A stretch of DNA of 64,000 bases. Source: Limimaricola cinnabarinus LL-001 (GTDB lineage: Bacteria > Pseudomonadota > Alphaproteobacteria > Rhodobacterales > Rhodobacteraceae). The stretch covers positions 62,001-126,000 of the forward strand of contig NZ_BATB01000002.1 of assembly GCF_000466965.1 (NCBI RefSeq), written 5' to 3'. The notes under the pieces are model-generated. The model had not been told where the DNA came from and ran no database searches. It saw only the letters and a list, made by a program, of their open reading frames with translations. Positions 36,926 through 48,311 of the stretch are shown in pieces. The position numbers were made by a program, and so were the translations under genes. Position 1 is the first letter of the stretch. Each line of letters opens with the position of its first letter.

Positions 36926-39135
36926 TCAATCGTGGGCGGCCAGACCTTCCATCACCCGGTCGAGCGTCGCGGGCAGCTGGCGCACCCGCACGCCGCAAGC
37001 GTTCTCAATGGCGTTGATCACCGCTGAACCCGATCCGCAGATCGCCAGCTCCCCGATGCCCTTGGCCTGCAGCGGGTTGGCCCAGTCGTCGCGCTCTTCG
37101 AGGAAATGCACGCCGAGCTGCGGCACATCGAGGTTCACCGGCAGGTGGTATTCCGCAAGGTCGCGGTTGACCATGTGACCATCACGCGGATCGTGCTCCA
37201 GCGCCTCGGTCAACGCGAGGCCGAGGCCCCAGATCATGCCACCATGGCACTGCGAGCGCGCGGTCTTGAGGTTGAGAATGCGGCCACAGGCAAACGTGCC
37301 CTCCATGCGCCGCACCCGCGTCTCGCCGGTCACGTCCGACACCGCGACCTCGGCGAAGACGGCGCCCCATGTCGCCTGCCGCACGTCCTGACCCGCCTTG
37401 CCCGGCTCCAGATGGCCCAGCGCACGCCATTCCTCTTCGCCCAAAAGCTCAGAGAGCTTGGTCTGACGGTTGTCGTGGATCGCGTGACCGTCCTTGAGCG
37501 TCAGCTCGGTCTCCTTGACGCCGATCTTCGCCGCCAACCGCTCGCGCAGTTCCATGCAGGCAAGATAGACCGCCGTCGAAGTCGAGGCCGCGCCAAAGCT
37601 GCCCCCCGAGCCGGAGGCGGGCGGCAGATCGGTGTCGCCGAGCACCGTTTCGACCTGCGAGGGCGCAAAGCCCAGCATCTCGGCCGCCACCTGCGTCAGG
37701 ATCGCGTAGGAGCCGGTGCCGATGTCGGTCATGTCGCATTCGACCCGCACCCCTTGCCCGGTCAGCACGACACGGGCATGGGCCTCGATCATCATGTTGA
37801 CGCGCACGCAGCCCGCCATGCCGGTGCCGATCCACCATTCGCCTTCGCGGCGCTGACGCGGGGCCGTGTGCTCCCAGCCGAACCGCTTGGCCCCCTCGCG
37901 CAGCGTCGCCTCCATGGTCGAGGAGGAGAAGGGCTTGCCGTTCTCGGGGTGCTTCTCGGGCACGTTGCGCAGTCGGAATTCCAGCGGGTCGATCCCGGCG
38001 GCCTTGGCCAGCTCGTCCACGGCGATCTCGAAGGCGGTGACGCCCACCGCCTCGCCCGGCGCGCGCACCGATCCGGCGGCGGGGCGGCGGATACGGGCGA
38101 TATGATGCCCGACCAGCCGGTTCGGCGCGGCATATTGGAAATGCGTGCCCTGCGCCACCGGCTCGGAAAAGACCTCCTCGGGGAGCTGGCTCACGAGGTT
38201 TTCGTGACCGATGGCGGTGAGCTTGCCTTGCGCGTCGCAGGCCAGCCGGATGCGCTGTTTGGTCTCCGAGCGGCGGGTGACGGTCTCGAACACCTGCCGG
38301 CGGTGCAGCACCACGCGCACGGGCCGCCCCAGCACCTGCGCCGAGAGCGCCGCGGCCACCGCCTCGGGGGCGAGGCCCAGCTTGGAGCCGAAGCCGCCGC
38401 CGACATAGGGCGACAGGATGCGCACCTTTTCGGGCGCCACGCCCAGCACGTCGGCAAGCTCGTTCTTGTTGAAGCGCAACAGCTGGTAGGAGCCGCGCAG
38501 CGTCACCGCGCCATCCTCGTCCCACTGGGCGATCGAGGCATGCGGCTCCATCGCGGCGCTCGACATCGAGGACGTACGGTAGTCGTTGTCGATCGAGAAG
38601 GCCGCGCCCGACATCGCGCCGTCGAAATCGCCCTGCACGAGCTGCTTTTTCTCGGGCGTCTCAACTTGGGCCTCGCGGCTTTCGGCATCGAAGGCATGGG
38701 TGCCGTCGGGTTCGATCGTGACCATCATCGCCTGCGCCGCATGGCGCGCCTGCTCGAAGCTCTCGGCCACGACGCAGGCCACGGGCTGGCCCACATACCA
38801 AGCCTGACCCTGCTTCTGGACCGGGGATTTCCCGGCCATGCCTTGGGCGGCGTTGCGGATCATCCGCTCATCCTCGAGCACATGGAGCACGCCCGGCATC
38901 GCCTGGACCGCCTCGGCATTGGAGCCAGTGATCCGGCCGATCGTGGCGGCGCGCACGAGATAGCCGTGGGCCATGCCTTCGGGGGCAGTTTCCGCGGCAT
39001 AAGTGGCGCGGCCCGACACCTTGAGCGGGCCTTCGGGCCGGTCCATGTCGGTGCCGAGAACCCCTTGGGCCATGCCGTCGAGGCGGCGGTCGTGGTCGGG
39101 GGTGTCGTGTTTGAGGTGGCGTATAGTTTCGAGTG

Positions 39136-39139
<4 letters not shown>
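36926..39139 (-). CDS. paoC: Aldehyde/xanthine oxidoreductase, molybdenum-binding subunit (PaoC-like)
   Basis: The 737-residue large subunit binds molybdopterin cytosine dinucleotide and oxidises aldehydes or heterocycles. Motifs include [34 protein letters not shown] and the active-site Glu in [10 protein letters not shown] near the C-terminus. Length and layout match PaoC/YagR. The start overlaps the FAD-subunit stop. The substrate cannot be read from sequence. Maturation factor paoD/xdhC is not in view. Confidence 0.9.
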
Positions 39140-40115
<976 letters not shown>

Positions 40116-40119
<4 letters not shown>

Positions 40120-40628
40120 GCCCCGGCCTCCTCTCTGGCCACCTGCCGGATCGCGTCGACGATGCCGGGGTAGCACGAACAGCGGCACAAATTGCCGCTC
40201 ATCCGCTCGGAAATCTCCTCGATCGAGGCATCGACCTGCGCTTCCAGATCGCCTGTCACGTTGCTGGGCCAGCCCGCCTTGATCTCGTCGAGCATCGCGG
40301 TGGCCGAGCAGATCTGTCCGGGGGTGCAATAGCCGCACTGATAGCCGTCATGCTCCACGAAGGCGAGCTGCAAGGGCGACAGGTCCTCGGGGGCGCCGAG
40401 GCCCTCGACAGTGGTGATCTCGTCGCCGTCATGCATGCAGGCCAACGTCAAGCAGGAGTTGATGCGCCGCCCGTTGACGATAACCGTGCAGGCCCCGCAC
40501 TGGCCATGGTCGCAGCCCTTCTTGGAGCCTGTCAGCCCCAGATGATCGCGGAGCGCGTCGAGAAGAGTGGTGCGGGTATCGACGTCGAGCGCATGCCGCT
40601 CTCCGTTGATGTCGAGATTGAACTGCAT
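40116..40628 (-). CDS. paoA: Aldehyde oxidoreductase 2Fe-2S subunit (PaoA-like), no Tat leader
   Basis: A 170-residue subunit with two 2Fe-2S clusters: the plant-ferredoxin type [12 protein letters not shown]...C, and the second in [10 protein letters not shown] plus CRCSCYPG. I use the ATG reading MQFNLDING because AAGGA sits 8 bases before it; the ATG at 40637 lies too close to that site. No twin-arginine signal precedes the ferredoxin domain, unlike E. coli PaoA. The complex is therefore probably cytoplasmic. Confidence 0.88.
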
Positions 40629-40694
40629 GAGAGGCATCCTTCGTCGGCCGGACAGTCGGTCTCAACCGACACGGCCAAGCGAGGTTCCCCCGTA

Positions 40695-41258
40695 TCAACT
40701 CCCCAGAGTGACCGCTCCATGCCACAACCCCGGGTCCTCGGTGACGAAGCCGGTCTCGTGCAGCGCGAGGCGCGCGTCGCGGCCCAGCGCCGGGATCGCA
40801 TGGTCCATGCCATCGCGCAGCCGGGCAAAGCTGTGGCCCAGCGGCTCCAGCCGCCCGTCATCGCTGGCGCGCAGCCGCGCCGTCTCTACCGGATAGGGCC
40901 GAGCCTCGGGCAGGTCGAGACGGTTCAGGGGCACCACCATCCAGGCCGGAGTAAAGCCGAGATCGAGATCCGTGGCAGGCACCGGGGCTCGGCCTTCGAG
41001 CGCGAAGCCCGCGCCTTCACGCGTCATGCGAAAGGCCACCGGCCTCTCGCCGCGCAGCCCGGTCACATCCGCCGAGGTGCAATGCCAGCCTGTGTCGCAG
41101 CGCAGGGCGTAATCGAGCGCCACCGCTTCGCCCGCCTCGTCCCAGCGCGCGTGCCCCATGATCAACCAGCCCGTATCGAGCCGGGCGAGACGGCATCGAT
41201 CGGTGCCATCGCGGTCGAGCCTGTGCCAGATCACGCTGGCCACGGTTGTGCCGGTCAT
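40695..41258 (-). CDS. Putative glycolipid-binding domain protein (PF06475-like)
   Basis: A 187-residue protein resembling the putative glycolipid-binding family (DUF1089/PF06475): VIWHRLDRDGTDRCRLARLDTGW at the N-terminus and VPLNRLDLPEA in the middle, with a C-terminal HSFARLRDGMDH. The family function is not established. It stands alone on this strand between paoA and recQ. Confidence 0.65.
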   Translation of the reverse strand: MTGTTVASVIWHRLDRDGTDRCRLARLDTGWLIMGHARWDEAGEAVALDYALRCDTGWHCTSADVTGLRGERPVAFRMTREGAGFALEGRAPVPATDLDLGFTPAWMVVPLNRLDLPEARPYPVETARLRASDDGRLEPLGHSFARLRDGMDHAIPALGRDARLALHETGFVTEDPGLWHGAVTLGS

Positions 41259-41362
41259 CGCGCGCCTCTTCGGTCGATTTCGGCGGATCGTGGCACGACC
41301 GGCGCCATCCTGTCCACGATTCTGGGGGGTTGGCCGCTCAGCCCACGCCCAAGCTCCCGCCT

Positions 41363-43411
41363 TCAGGAGGTCTCGGAATCATCCTCGAAGATCCGCAGGA
41401 AGGCCGCCCCGAAGCGTTCGGCGTGGCGCGCCCCGAGCAGGCGTTCCATCGCCTCCATGTCGCGCGGCCGGGCGCTGGCCACCCGTGCCAACTCCTTGGC
41501 CGAGCAGGACATCGGTTTGTCATGCCCGTCCGCACCGCGCAGCAGATCGGCTTGCGCGGCCATCAGCCGGTCATAAAGCGATCCCGCCCCCCGGGTGGCA
41601 AGCTTGCGCCGCGCCGGGTGGACGTCTTCGGAGGCGCCGGTGACGACCGCAAGAAACTCGCGTCCGTAGCTTTCAAGCTTCTTGGCGCCGACACCGCCGA
41701 TCCGCGCCATGGCGTCGAGGGTTGCGGGTTTGGTCTCGGCCATCTCGATCAGGGTCCGGTCGGTGAAGATGATATAGGCGGGCAGGCTCGCCGCCTCGGC
41801 CAAAGCGCGCCGCTTGGCCTTGAGCGCCGAGAGCAGCGGAGCGTCCTCTTCTGACACCATCTCGCGCACCTTCGGCCCAGAGCGTGCGGATTTGATCGTG
41901 TCGCGGCGCAGCGTGATGCTCTCCTCACCCCGCAGGATCGGGCGTGCGGCCTCGGTCATGCGTAGTGCGCCGTGGCGTTCGGGGTCGGGGCGCATCAGGT
42001 CGCGGCCCATGATCTGCCGGAAGATCGCCTGCCACTGTGCCTTGGAATGATCCTTGCCCACACCGAAGGTCGGCAGGTCCTCGTGGCCGCGTTGTTTCAC
42101 CTTGTCGGTGGCATTGCCCATGACGATGTCGATCAGGTGACCCGCGCCGAACCGCTCATCGGTCCTGAGCGCGGCGGAAAGCGCCATGCGCACCGGCTGG
42201 GTCGCGTCGAAGGTCTCCGGCGGCTTGTCGCACAGATCGCAATGGCCGCAGGGCGCGCCGGGCGCCTCGCCGAAATAGCCCAAGAGCACGGTTCGGCGGC
42301 ACTCCAACGCCTCGGCCAGCCCCAGAAGCGCATTGAGCCGCCCGTGATCGGCGGCACGACGCTCTGGCGGGGCGAGGCCCTCGTCGATCTGCTGGCGGCG
42401 GTAGCGGATGTCGTCGGGTCCATAGAGCGTCAGCGTTTCGGCGGGTGCGCCGTCGCGCCCGGCCCGGCCGATTTCCTGATAATAGGCCTCGATGGATTTC
42501 GGCAGGTCGGCATGGGCGACCCAGCGGATGTCGGGCTTGTCGATCCCCATGCCGAAGGCGACGGTCGCCGCGACGATCAACCCGTCCTCGCGCTGAAACC
42601 GGGTCTCGGCCTCGCGCCGGTCGCCCGCCTCCATGCCGCCATGGTAATGGAGCGCCGAATGCCCCGCCTCGCGCAGCGCGCCTGCCAAAGCTTCGGTCTT
42701 GGCGCGGGTGCCGCAATAGACGATGCCCGATTGCCCCCGCCGGGCGGCGGCGAAATCGAGGATCTGCCGTCGCGGGCTATCCTTGACCGCGAAGGCGAGG
42801 TGGATGTTGGGCCGATCGAAGCCGCGCAGGAAGGTCTCGGGTTGCTTGCCCGCGAAGAGTTTCTGGACGATCTCCTCGCGCGTTTCGGCATCCGCCGTCG
42901 CCGTGAAGGCCGCGAGCGGCACGTCCAGTTGACGCTTGAGATCGCCGATCCGCAAGTAGTCGGGACGGAAGTCGTGGCCCCATTGGCTGACGCAATGCGC
43001 CTCATCCACCGCGATGAGAGAGGCGCCCGCGCGTTTCAAAAGCGGCACCGTTGCCCCCGAGGCGAGCCGCTCGGGCGCCATGTAAAGGAGCTTGAGCCGT
43101 CCCTCGCGCAGGGCCGCCAGCACCGCGTCGGTTTCTTCGGGCGTGTTGCCCGAGGTCAGTGCGCCTGCCTCGACGCCCGCCTCGCGCAGGCCGCGCACCT
43201 GATCGCGCATCAACGCGATCAGCGGTGAGATCACCACCGTCACGCCGTCACGCACCAGCGCCGGCAGCTGGTAGCACAGAGACTTGCCGCCCCCTGTCGG
43301 CATGATCGCCAGCACGTCGTGCCCCGCCGCGACCGCATCGACGATTTCCTCCTGCCCGGGGCGGAAGGCGTCGAAACCGAACACGTCGCGCAGATGGGTC
43401 GCCGGGCTCAT
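41363..43411 (-). CDS. recQ: ATP-dependent DNA helicase RecQ
   Basis: RecQ unwinds DNA 3'-5' in recombination and repair. The 682-residue protein has Walker A MPTGGGKSLCYQLP, DEAH box VDEAHCVSQWGHDFRP, the RecQ zinc-binding cysteines in PCGHCDLC, an RQC winged helix (about residues 430-520) and an HRDC domain (about 525-605) plus a basic C-terminal tail. It is on the minus strand between the PF06475-like gene and yggT. Confidence 0.94.
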   Translation of the reverse strand: MSPATHLRDVFGFDAFRPGQEEIVDAVAAGHDVLAIMPTGGGKSLCYQLPALVRDGVTVVISPLIALMRDQVRGLREAGVEAGALTSGNTPEETDAVLAALREGRLKLLYMAPERLASGATVPLLKRAGASLIAVDEAHCVSQWGHDFRPDYLRIGDLKRQLDVPLAAFTATADAETREEIVQKLFAGKQPETFLRGFDRPNIHLAFAVKDSPRRQILDFAAARRGQSGIVYCGTRAKTEALAGALREAGHSALHYHGGMEAGDRREAETRFQREDGLIVAATVAFGMGIDKPDIRWVAHADLPKSIEAYYQEIGRAGRDGAPAETLTLYGPDDIRYRRQQIDEGLAPPERRAADHGRLNALLGLAEALECRRTVLLGYFGEAPGAPCGHCDLCDKPPETFDATQPVRMALSAALRTDERFGAGHLIDIVMGNATDKVKQRGHEDLPTFGVGKDHSKAQWQAIFRQIMGRDLMRPDPERHGALRMTEAARPILRGEESITLRRDTIKSARSGPKVREMVSEEDAPLLSALKAKRRALAEAASLPAYIIFTDRTLIEMAETKPATLDAMARIGGVGAKKLESYGREFLAVVTGASEDVHPARRKLATRGAGSLYDRLMAAQADLLRGADGHDKPMSCSAKELARVASARPRDMEAMERLLGARHAERFGAAFLRIFEDDSETS

Positions 43412-43515
43412 GTCGGTCCTCGTCCAGGTCTGGCGGAAGCCTCCGATGAGGCGCGACAGGGGTTACTTTGTTCTTGAAATACTCACGATCCCGACGCCGG
43501 GCCGGGACATTGCCC

Positions 43516-43803
43516 TTAGTAGAAGAGAGCCGCGTTGTTCCTGAGCACGATCTCGATGGCATAGATGCCGACGAGGACCACCAGCGGCGCAAGGTCGAGC
43601 CCGCCCATCTGCGGCAGGATGCGGCGCACCGGGGCATAGAGTGGCTCCAGCAGCCGGGTCAGACCGTCCCAGATCTGTGCCACCAGCGGCTGGCGCAGGT
43701 TCAGCACCTGAAAGCTGACCAGCCAGCTCATGATGAAATGCGCGAAGATGAAGAAGGTCGCGATGTCGAGGATGAGCATCAGGATCTGAAAGAGCGAGGT
43801 CAT
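43516..43803 (-). CDS. YggT family membrane protein
   Basis: A 95-residue protein with two hydrophobic segments (LFQILMLILDIATFFIFAHF and LVVLVGIYAIEIV) and the YggT core SWLVSFQVLNLRQP followed by LLEPLYAPVRRILPQMGGLD. Family members are inner-membrane proteins linked to osmotic shock or membrane organisation; no activity is fixed. The start is the ATG reading MTSLFQIL. Confidence 0.88.
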   Translation of the reverse strand: MTSLFQILMLILDIATFFIFAHFIMSWLVSFQVLNLRQPLVAQIWDGLTRLLEPLYAPVRRILPQMGGLDLAPLVVLVGIYAIEIVLRNNAALFY

Positions 43804-43970
43804 TGGCGGTCCGTCCGGGGCTTTGGGTCGCAACGACAGGTAAGGAGCCGAGCCCCCGAGGGCAATCCCGAAGGCCAAGGCTGCGACCAAGGGCCCTCGC
43901 GTCACCCGTTGACGTGCCCGTCAGCCCCACGCAACCTGCGCGGCGAGCCCCCCGGTCCCGGAGTTTGCGC

Positions 43971-44543
43971 ATGTATCCCTTCATCCGAATGTTCTGGCAG
44001 TTCTGGCGCCACCGCGCCGACGCGCCCCTGCCCGTCACCGGCACGCATGAGAGCCGCCACATCGTGATGCCGTGGGATCTCGACATGTGGAACGAATTGA
44101 ACAACGGTCGCACGCTGACGCTGTTCGACCTCGGGCGGATGCCGCTGTCGAAGCGGATCGGCGTGATCGATGGGCTGCGCGCGAATGGCTGGGGCATGGC
44201 CGTGGCGGGTGTCTCGGTGCGCTATCGCCGCCGGGTGCAGGGGTTCGCCCGGCTGACCATGCGGTCGCGCGCGGTCTGCTGGGACGATCGCTACGTCTAT
44301 ACCGAGCAGGGCATGTTCCGGGCGGATGGCGAATGCACGAGCCATGCGTTGGTGCGGCTGGCCATCACCGACCGCAGACAAGGCGGCGTGGTGAACCCGG
44401 CGCGGCTGATGGAAGCGCTGGGTCAGGACCCCGCCTCGCCGCCGATGCCCGACTGGATCGCCGGTTGGGTGCGTGCCGAGGCCGAGCGGCCCTGGCCCCC
44501 GATGGCGGATGCCCGGGCCGCGTCCGAAACCAGGGCCGCCTGA
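43971..44543 (+). CDS. Acyl-CoA thioesterase-like protein (4HBT_2 hot-dog fold)
   Basis: A 190-residue hot-dog-fold protein: MPWDLDMWNELNNGRTLTLFDLGR contains the conserved asparagine-rich turn and the active-site Asp of 4-hydroxybenzoyl-CoA thioesterase-like enzymes, followed by VSVRYRRRVQGF and RYVYTEQGMF. Its substrate is unknown; acyl-CoA is the usual one. The start reads MYPFIRMF, after a 167-bp gap from yggT, divergently transcribed. Confidence 0.8.
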   Translation: MYPFIRMFWQFWRHRADAPLPVTGTHESRHIVMPWDLDMWNELNNGRTLTLFDLGRMPLSKRIGVIDGLRANGWGMAVAGVSVRYRRRVQGFARLTMRSRAVCWDDRYVYTEQGMFRADGECTSHALVRLAITDRRQGGVVNPARLMEALGQDPASPPMPDWIAGWVRAEAERPWPPMADARAASETRAA

Positions 44544-44586
44544 ACGGCGGTGGGCGGACACTGCCCGCCCGCTCGCTTCGGCCCGC

Positions 44587-44718
44587 TCAGCGGCCCTTCT
44601 TCTCTCCGAGCGAAAGCGGCTTGGCCGCGCCCGAGTTGGCGGTGGCCAGCACCTTCGGCTTTTCCTGCTTGGGCTTCTTCGCCTCGCGGTTGCCGCGCTT
44701 GTTGTCGCCTTTTCCCAT
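44587..44718 (-). CDS. Small basic conserved protein
   Basis: A 43-residue, lysine-rich protein (MGKGDNKRGNREAKKPKQ beginning, LATANSGAAKPLS later). Such short GKGxNxRGNREAKKPKQ proteins recur in Rhodobacterales and other alphaproteobacteria. Charge suggests nucleic-acid or ribosome binding, but nothing more can be said. It converges with the thioesterase gene, 43 bp apart. Confidence 0.65.
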   Translation of the reverse strand: MGKGDNKRGNREAKKPKQEKPKVLATANSGAAKPLSLGEKKGR

Positions 44719-44789
44719 CACGATCTCACATGCTGAAAGGACCGCCCGGCGACACGCCGGACGGATGGTCCCGATGCAAATCAAGGTTG

Positions 44790-44807
44790 CCTGACCGATC
44801 GGTCAGG
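44790..44807. promoter_or_regulatory. Perfect 18-bp palindrome, likely regulator operator
   Basis: CCTGACCGATCGGTCAGG is a perfect palindrome. Its TGACCGATCGGTCA core is typical of TetR-family operators. It lies in the 327-bp gap between the small basic gene (minus) and the MFS gene (plus), 72 bases before the former's start and about 240 before the MFS ATG. Which gene it controls is not clear. The regulator is not adjacent; a TetR gene is at 16 kb but any link is a guess. Confidence 0.6.
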
Positions 44808-44854
44808 GCGGTGATCCTGGCAGGATGCGCGGGAGAGACTCACGTCTCGCACCG

Positions 44855-44882
44855 ATGCACGGCTCAAATCTACGCCGTGCAT
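44855..44882. repeat. 9-bp inverted repeat upstream of the MFS gene
   Basis: ATGCACGGC at 44855-44863 and GCCGTGCAT at 44874-44882 pair perfectly around a 10-base loop. No T-run follows. Like the palindrome at 44790 it lies in the gene-free stretch 44719-45045. It could be an operator or leader hairpin. Confidence 0.45.
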
Positions 44883-45045
44883 GGCCGCTCCCGCAAGCGG
44901 TTCCGGTGCATCCACGCGTCACGACGCAGCGATCCGGCGGCGACCCGGCAGCATGGGCGGAGCGAACGGACCCCCATCCGCATCGGCGCTTGCCCCGGCC
45001 CCTGCCTGCCTGTCAGATCCGCCACGACAGGACGAGGGGACCGGC

Positions 45046-46407
45046 ATGGCGACGATGAGACGGATCTGGGGCTGGATGATCTTCGATCTGGCGCAGCAGC
45101 CCTATGCGACGCTGGGGCTCACCTTCATCTTCGGCCCCTATTTCGCCGCCGTCGCCACCGCGCATTTCGCGGCCCAAGGGCTGCCGGAGGCGCTGGCCGA
45201 CGCGCGCGCCCAGTCGCTCTGGGCCTCGGGGCAGACGGTGGCGGGGCTGTTCATCGCCTTCACCGCGCCGGTGCTGGGAGCTCTGGCGGACGCGTCGGGC
45301 CGCCGGATGCCATGGATCGCGGCGTTCTCGGCGATCGCCGTGATCTGCGCCGCCGGGTTGTGGATCCTCGAACCCGATGGCGAGATGCTGATCCCGGCGC
45401 TGGTGCTGTTCTTCGCGGGCTTCGTCGCCGCCGAATCGGCCACCAACGTCAACAACGCTCTGCTGCCCTCGCTCGCCACGGGGCCGATGATCGGCCGGAT
45501 CTCCGGCTCGGGCGCGGCGCTGGGCTATTGGGGCGGGGTGGTGTCGCTGATCCTGATGCTGCTGTTTCTGGCCGAGAATGACGCGGGCCTGACCCTTTTG
45601 GGCAGGCCGCCCGCCTTCGGGCTCGACCCCGAAACGCGCGAGGGCACGCGCGCTGTCGGGCCTGTGATCGCGCTGTGGTACGCGGTGTTCATCGTGCCGT
45701 TCTTTGTCTGGGTGCGCGACGCGGGCCCGGTGGCGTGCGTGCCGGTGACGCCGCGCGTGGTCGCGGCGCGCCTGTGGAGGTCGCTGCGCGATGTGGCCCG
45801 CCGCCCCAGCCTCGCGGCGTTTCTCGGCGCCTCGATGCTCTACCGGGACGCGCTGGCGGCGGTCTATGCCTTTGGCGGGGTCTATGCGACGCTGGTGCTC
45901 GGCTGGTCGGTGATCCAGATTGGCGTGTTCGGCATCATCGGCGCGATTTCGGCGGCGATCCTGACATGGGCGGGCGGGCTCGCGGATGCACGGCTCGGCC
46001 CCAAACCGGTGATCCGCTTGTCGGTGTGGGTGCTGATCGCGGTGTCGGTGCTAATCGTGTCGATGACGCGCGACAGCCTGTTCGGCCTGCCGCTGCCCCC
46101 CGGCTCACCCCTCCCCGACATCCTGTTCTACATCTGCGGCGCGCTGATCGGCGGGGCGGGCGGGGCGCTCTATTCGGCCTCGCGCAGCTTGATGGTGCGC
46201 CACGCCGACCCCGAACGGGCCACCGAGGCCTTCGGTCTTTTCGCGCTGTCGGGCCGCGCCACCGCTTTCCTCGCCCCGCTGTCGATCACCCTTGCCACAT
46301 GGATGAGCGGATCGACGCGCGCCGGTCTGGTGCCGGTGATCGCCCTGTTCGCGCTGGGGCTGCTTCTGCTAGGATGGGTCAACAAGAACGGAGACCGAGC
46401 AGCATGA
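45046..46407 (+). CDS. UMF1-type (Atg22-like) MFS transporter
   Basis: A 453-residue protein with about twelve membrane segments and the UMF1 features WGWMIFDLAQQPYATLGLTFIFGPYF, GALADASGRRMPWI and GALYSASRSLMVRHADPERATEAFG. The family resembles yeast vacuolar effluxer Atg22, so amino-acid efflux is a possibility but not shown here. GAGGGGA precedes the ATG. The stop overlaps the mepA ATG by four bases (ATGA). Confidence 0.88.
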   Translation: MATMRRIWGWMIFDLAQQPYATLGLTFIFGPYFAAVATAHFAAQGLPEALADARAQSLWASGQTVAGLFIAFTAPVLGALADASGRRMPWIAAFSAIAVICAAGLWILEPDGEMLIPALVLFFAGFVAAESATNVNNALLPSLATGPMIGRISGSGAALGYWGGVVSLILMLLFLAENDAGLTLLGRPPAFGLDPETREGTRAVGPVIALWYAVFIVPFFVWVRDAGPVACVPVTPRVVAARLWRSLRDVARRPSLAAFLGASMLYRDALAAVYAFGGVYATLVLGWSVIQIGVFGIIGAISAAILTWAGGLADARLGPKPVIRLSVWVLIAVSVLIVSMTRDSLFGLPLPPGSPLPDILFYICGALIGGAGGALYSASRSLMVRHADPERATEAFGLFALSGRATAFLAPLSITLATWMSGSTRAGLVPVIALFALGLLLLGWVNKNGDRAA

Positions 46408-47320
46408 TCCGCCCCCTCGCCGCCGCCCTGCTGGGCCTCGGCCTTCTCGCCGCCTGCGAAGGCGAGCCCCCCGCGCCGCGCGCCGTGGTCTCGACCCACA
46501 ATACCAACGACACCCGCGTGGCGAAGCAGCTCTTTGGCCATGTCCCGACGGCCTCGGCGCAGCGGCCAGAATCGATCGGCTTCTACTCCAAGGGCTGTCA
46601 GGCCGGCGGCGCGCAGTTGGCCGAGACCGGCCCGACCTGGCAGGCGATGCGGCTGTCGCGCAACCGCAACTGGGCGCAGCCGGAGGCCATCGACTTCATT
46701 CAGGACCTGTCGCGCAAGGCCGCCGCCCTGCCCGGCTGGAACGGCATCTATGTCGGCGACATGAGCCAGCCGCGCGGCGGCCCGATGCTCACCGGTCATG
46801 CCAGCCATCAGACCGGCATCGACGCCGACATCTGGCTACGCCGCGCCGACCGGCTGGACCTCTCGGTGGCCGAGCGTGAGGCGATCTCATCGACCGACAT
46901 GCAGGCCCGCGGCGGCGCCTATACCAACGCCAACTGGACGCCCGAGCATATGGCGCTCGTGAAGGCCGCGGCCTCGGACCCGCGCACGGCCCGGATCTTC
47001 ATCTTTCCGGGCGCAAGGTGGCGATGTGCGACGCCGAGACCGGCGACAGGTCGTGGCTCAACAAGGTGCGGCCGTGGTACGGGCACAACACGCATTTCCA
47101 CGTGCGGCTGAATTGCCTGCCGGGCGACACCGCCTGCGAAGCCCAAGACCCGCCGCCGCCGGGCGACGGCTGCGACGACGCGCGCGAGTGGCAGGCCAAC
47201 ATCCTGAACCCGCGCCCCGCCCCGCCCGCCGATCCCGACGCGCCCGAGCCTAAGCCCAAGGGCGAGATCACCATGGCGGATCTGCCCGGCCAGTGCGCCG
47301 CTGTTCTGACGAGCGACTGA
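46404..47320 (+). CDS. mepA: Penicillin-insensitive murein endopeptidase MepA, one-base deletion
   Basis: MepA is a LAS-type zinc endopeptidase that cuts D-Ala-mDAP crosslinks in peptidoglycan. The protein begins with a lipoprotein signal (LLAAC, Cys18), has the zinc-ligand region [17 protein letters not shown] and the HFHVRL motif. A missing base between 47014 and 47015 switches frame between IFIFPGA and [19 protein letters not shown]. The span plus one base is 306 codons, a normal length. The C-terminus has Cys-rich [11 protein letters not shown] and DGCDDAREW. Its ATG overlaps the MFS stop. Confidence 0.88.
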
Positions 47321-47324
47321 GCCC

Positions 47325-48178
47325 ATGAAGGCAATGGTTCTGGCGGCCCTGCTTTCGGGCGGCGCGCCGTCCCAGCAGCAGGCCGATTACATCGGCAGCT
47401 ATGTCTGGCCCGAAAGCGCGCATCGTTCGGGCGGGTTCTCCGCGATCGAGACCGAGGCCGGCGGGCTCGGCTTCATCACCGTGAGCGACCGGGCACGGAT
47501 GATCGACGGGCGGTTCGAGCGAGATGCCGAAGGGCGCATCACCGGCATCGACATTGCGCGTTCCGAACCTCTGCGTTCCGGGCGCGAGGGGATCATGACG
47601 GCCCATCTGGCCGACAGCGAGGGGCTGGCCATCGGAGTTGACGGGCGGCGCTGGATCTCGTTCGAGGGCAAGGCGCGGGTGCGATCGGAGACCGGGCCGG
47701 ACGGCCCCGAGGTCCTGCCGCGCCCCGAAGCCTTTCCCCACATGCAGTTCAACAGCGCGCTCGAGGCGCTGGCGGTCGACGAGGCGGGCGCGCTCTATAC
47801 CATCCCCGAGCGTTCGGGGCGGATCGACAAGCCGTTCCCGGTCTACCGTTGGAAGGACGGGCAGTGGACGATCCCCTTCTCGCTCCCGCGGCGCGACAAC
47901 TTTCTCGTCACGGGGGCGGATTTCGGCCCGACGGGCGGCTCTACCTCCTCGAGCGCGATTTCGCGGGCATCGGATTTCGCAGCCGGGTGCGCCGCTTCGC
48001 GCCCGACGGCACCGGCGAAGAGGTGCTGCTCGAAACCGGGGTCGGCGTGCATGACAACCTCGAAGGGATCTCGGTCTGGCGCGACGATCTCGGCCGGATC
48101 CGGCTCACCATGGTTTCCGATGACAATTTCCGCTTCTTTCAGCGCACCGAGTTCGTCGAATACGCGCTGGATGAATGA
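47325..48178 (+). CDS. Esterase-like (phytase-type beta-propeller) protein, one-base deletion
   Basis: The product resembles the esterase-like activity of phytase family (PF13449): a weak signal, [21 protein letters not shown]-like [28 protein letters not shown], and [12 protein letters not shown] with MVSDDNF near the end. A missing C in the run at 47927-47929 separates the N-terminal frame (...VTGADFGP) from the C-terminal one ([19 protein letters not shown]). The corrected span is 285 codons. Function is unknown. It follows mepA by four bases. Confidence 0.8.
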
Positions 48179-48311
48179 CGATCCCGCCTCCTGTCGGGGA
48201 TCGGCAACACTTCACCTTCCCCAACGGAACGTCACAAAAATTTCTGTTTGACGACGCGGCCTTCCATGCCAGCTTTGGGTCAGGCGAAACTCATTGAAAG
48301 GAGGTGATCCA

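Noticed and set aside
40629-40637. Earlier paoA start (MPLMQFN) at 40637
   Set aside because: AAGGA would be only about one base from that ATG; the next ATG at 40628 has correct spacing and begins the ferredoxin domain directly.
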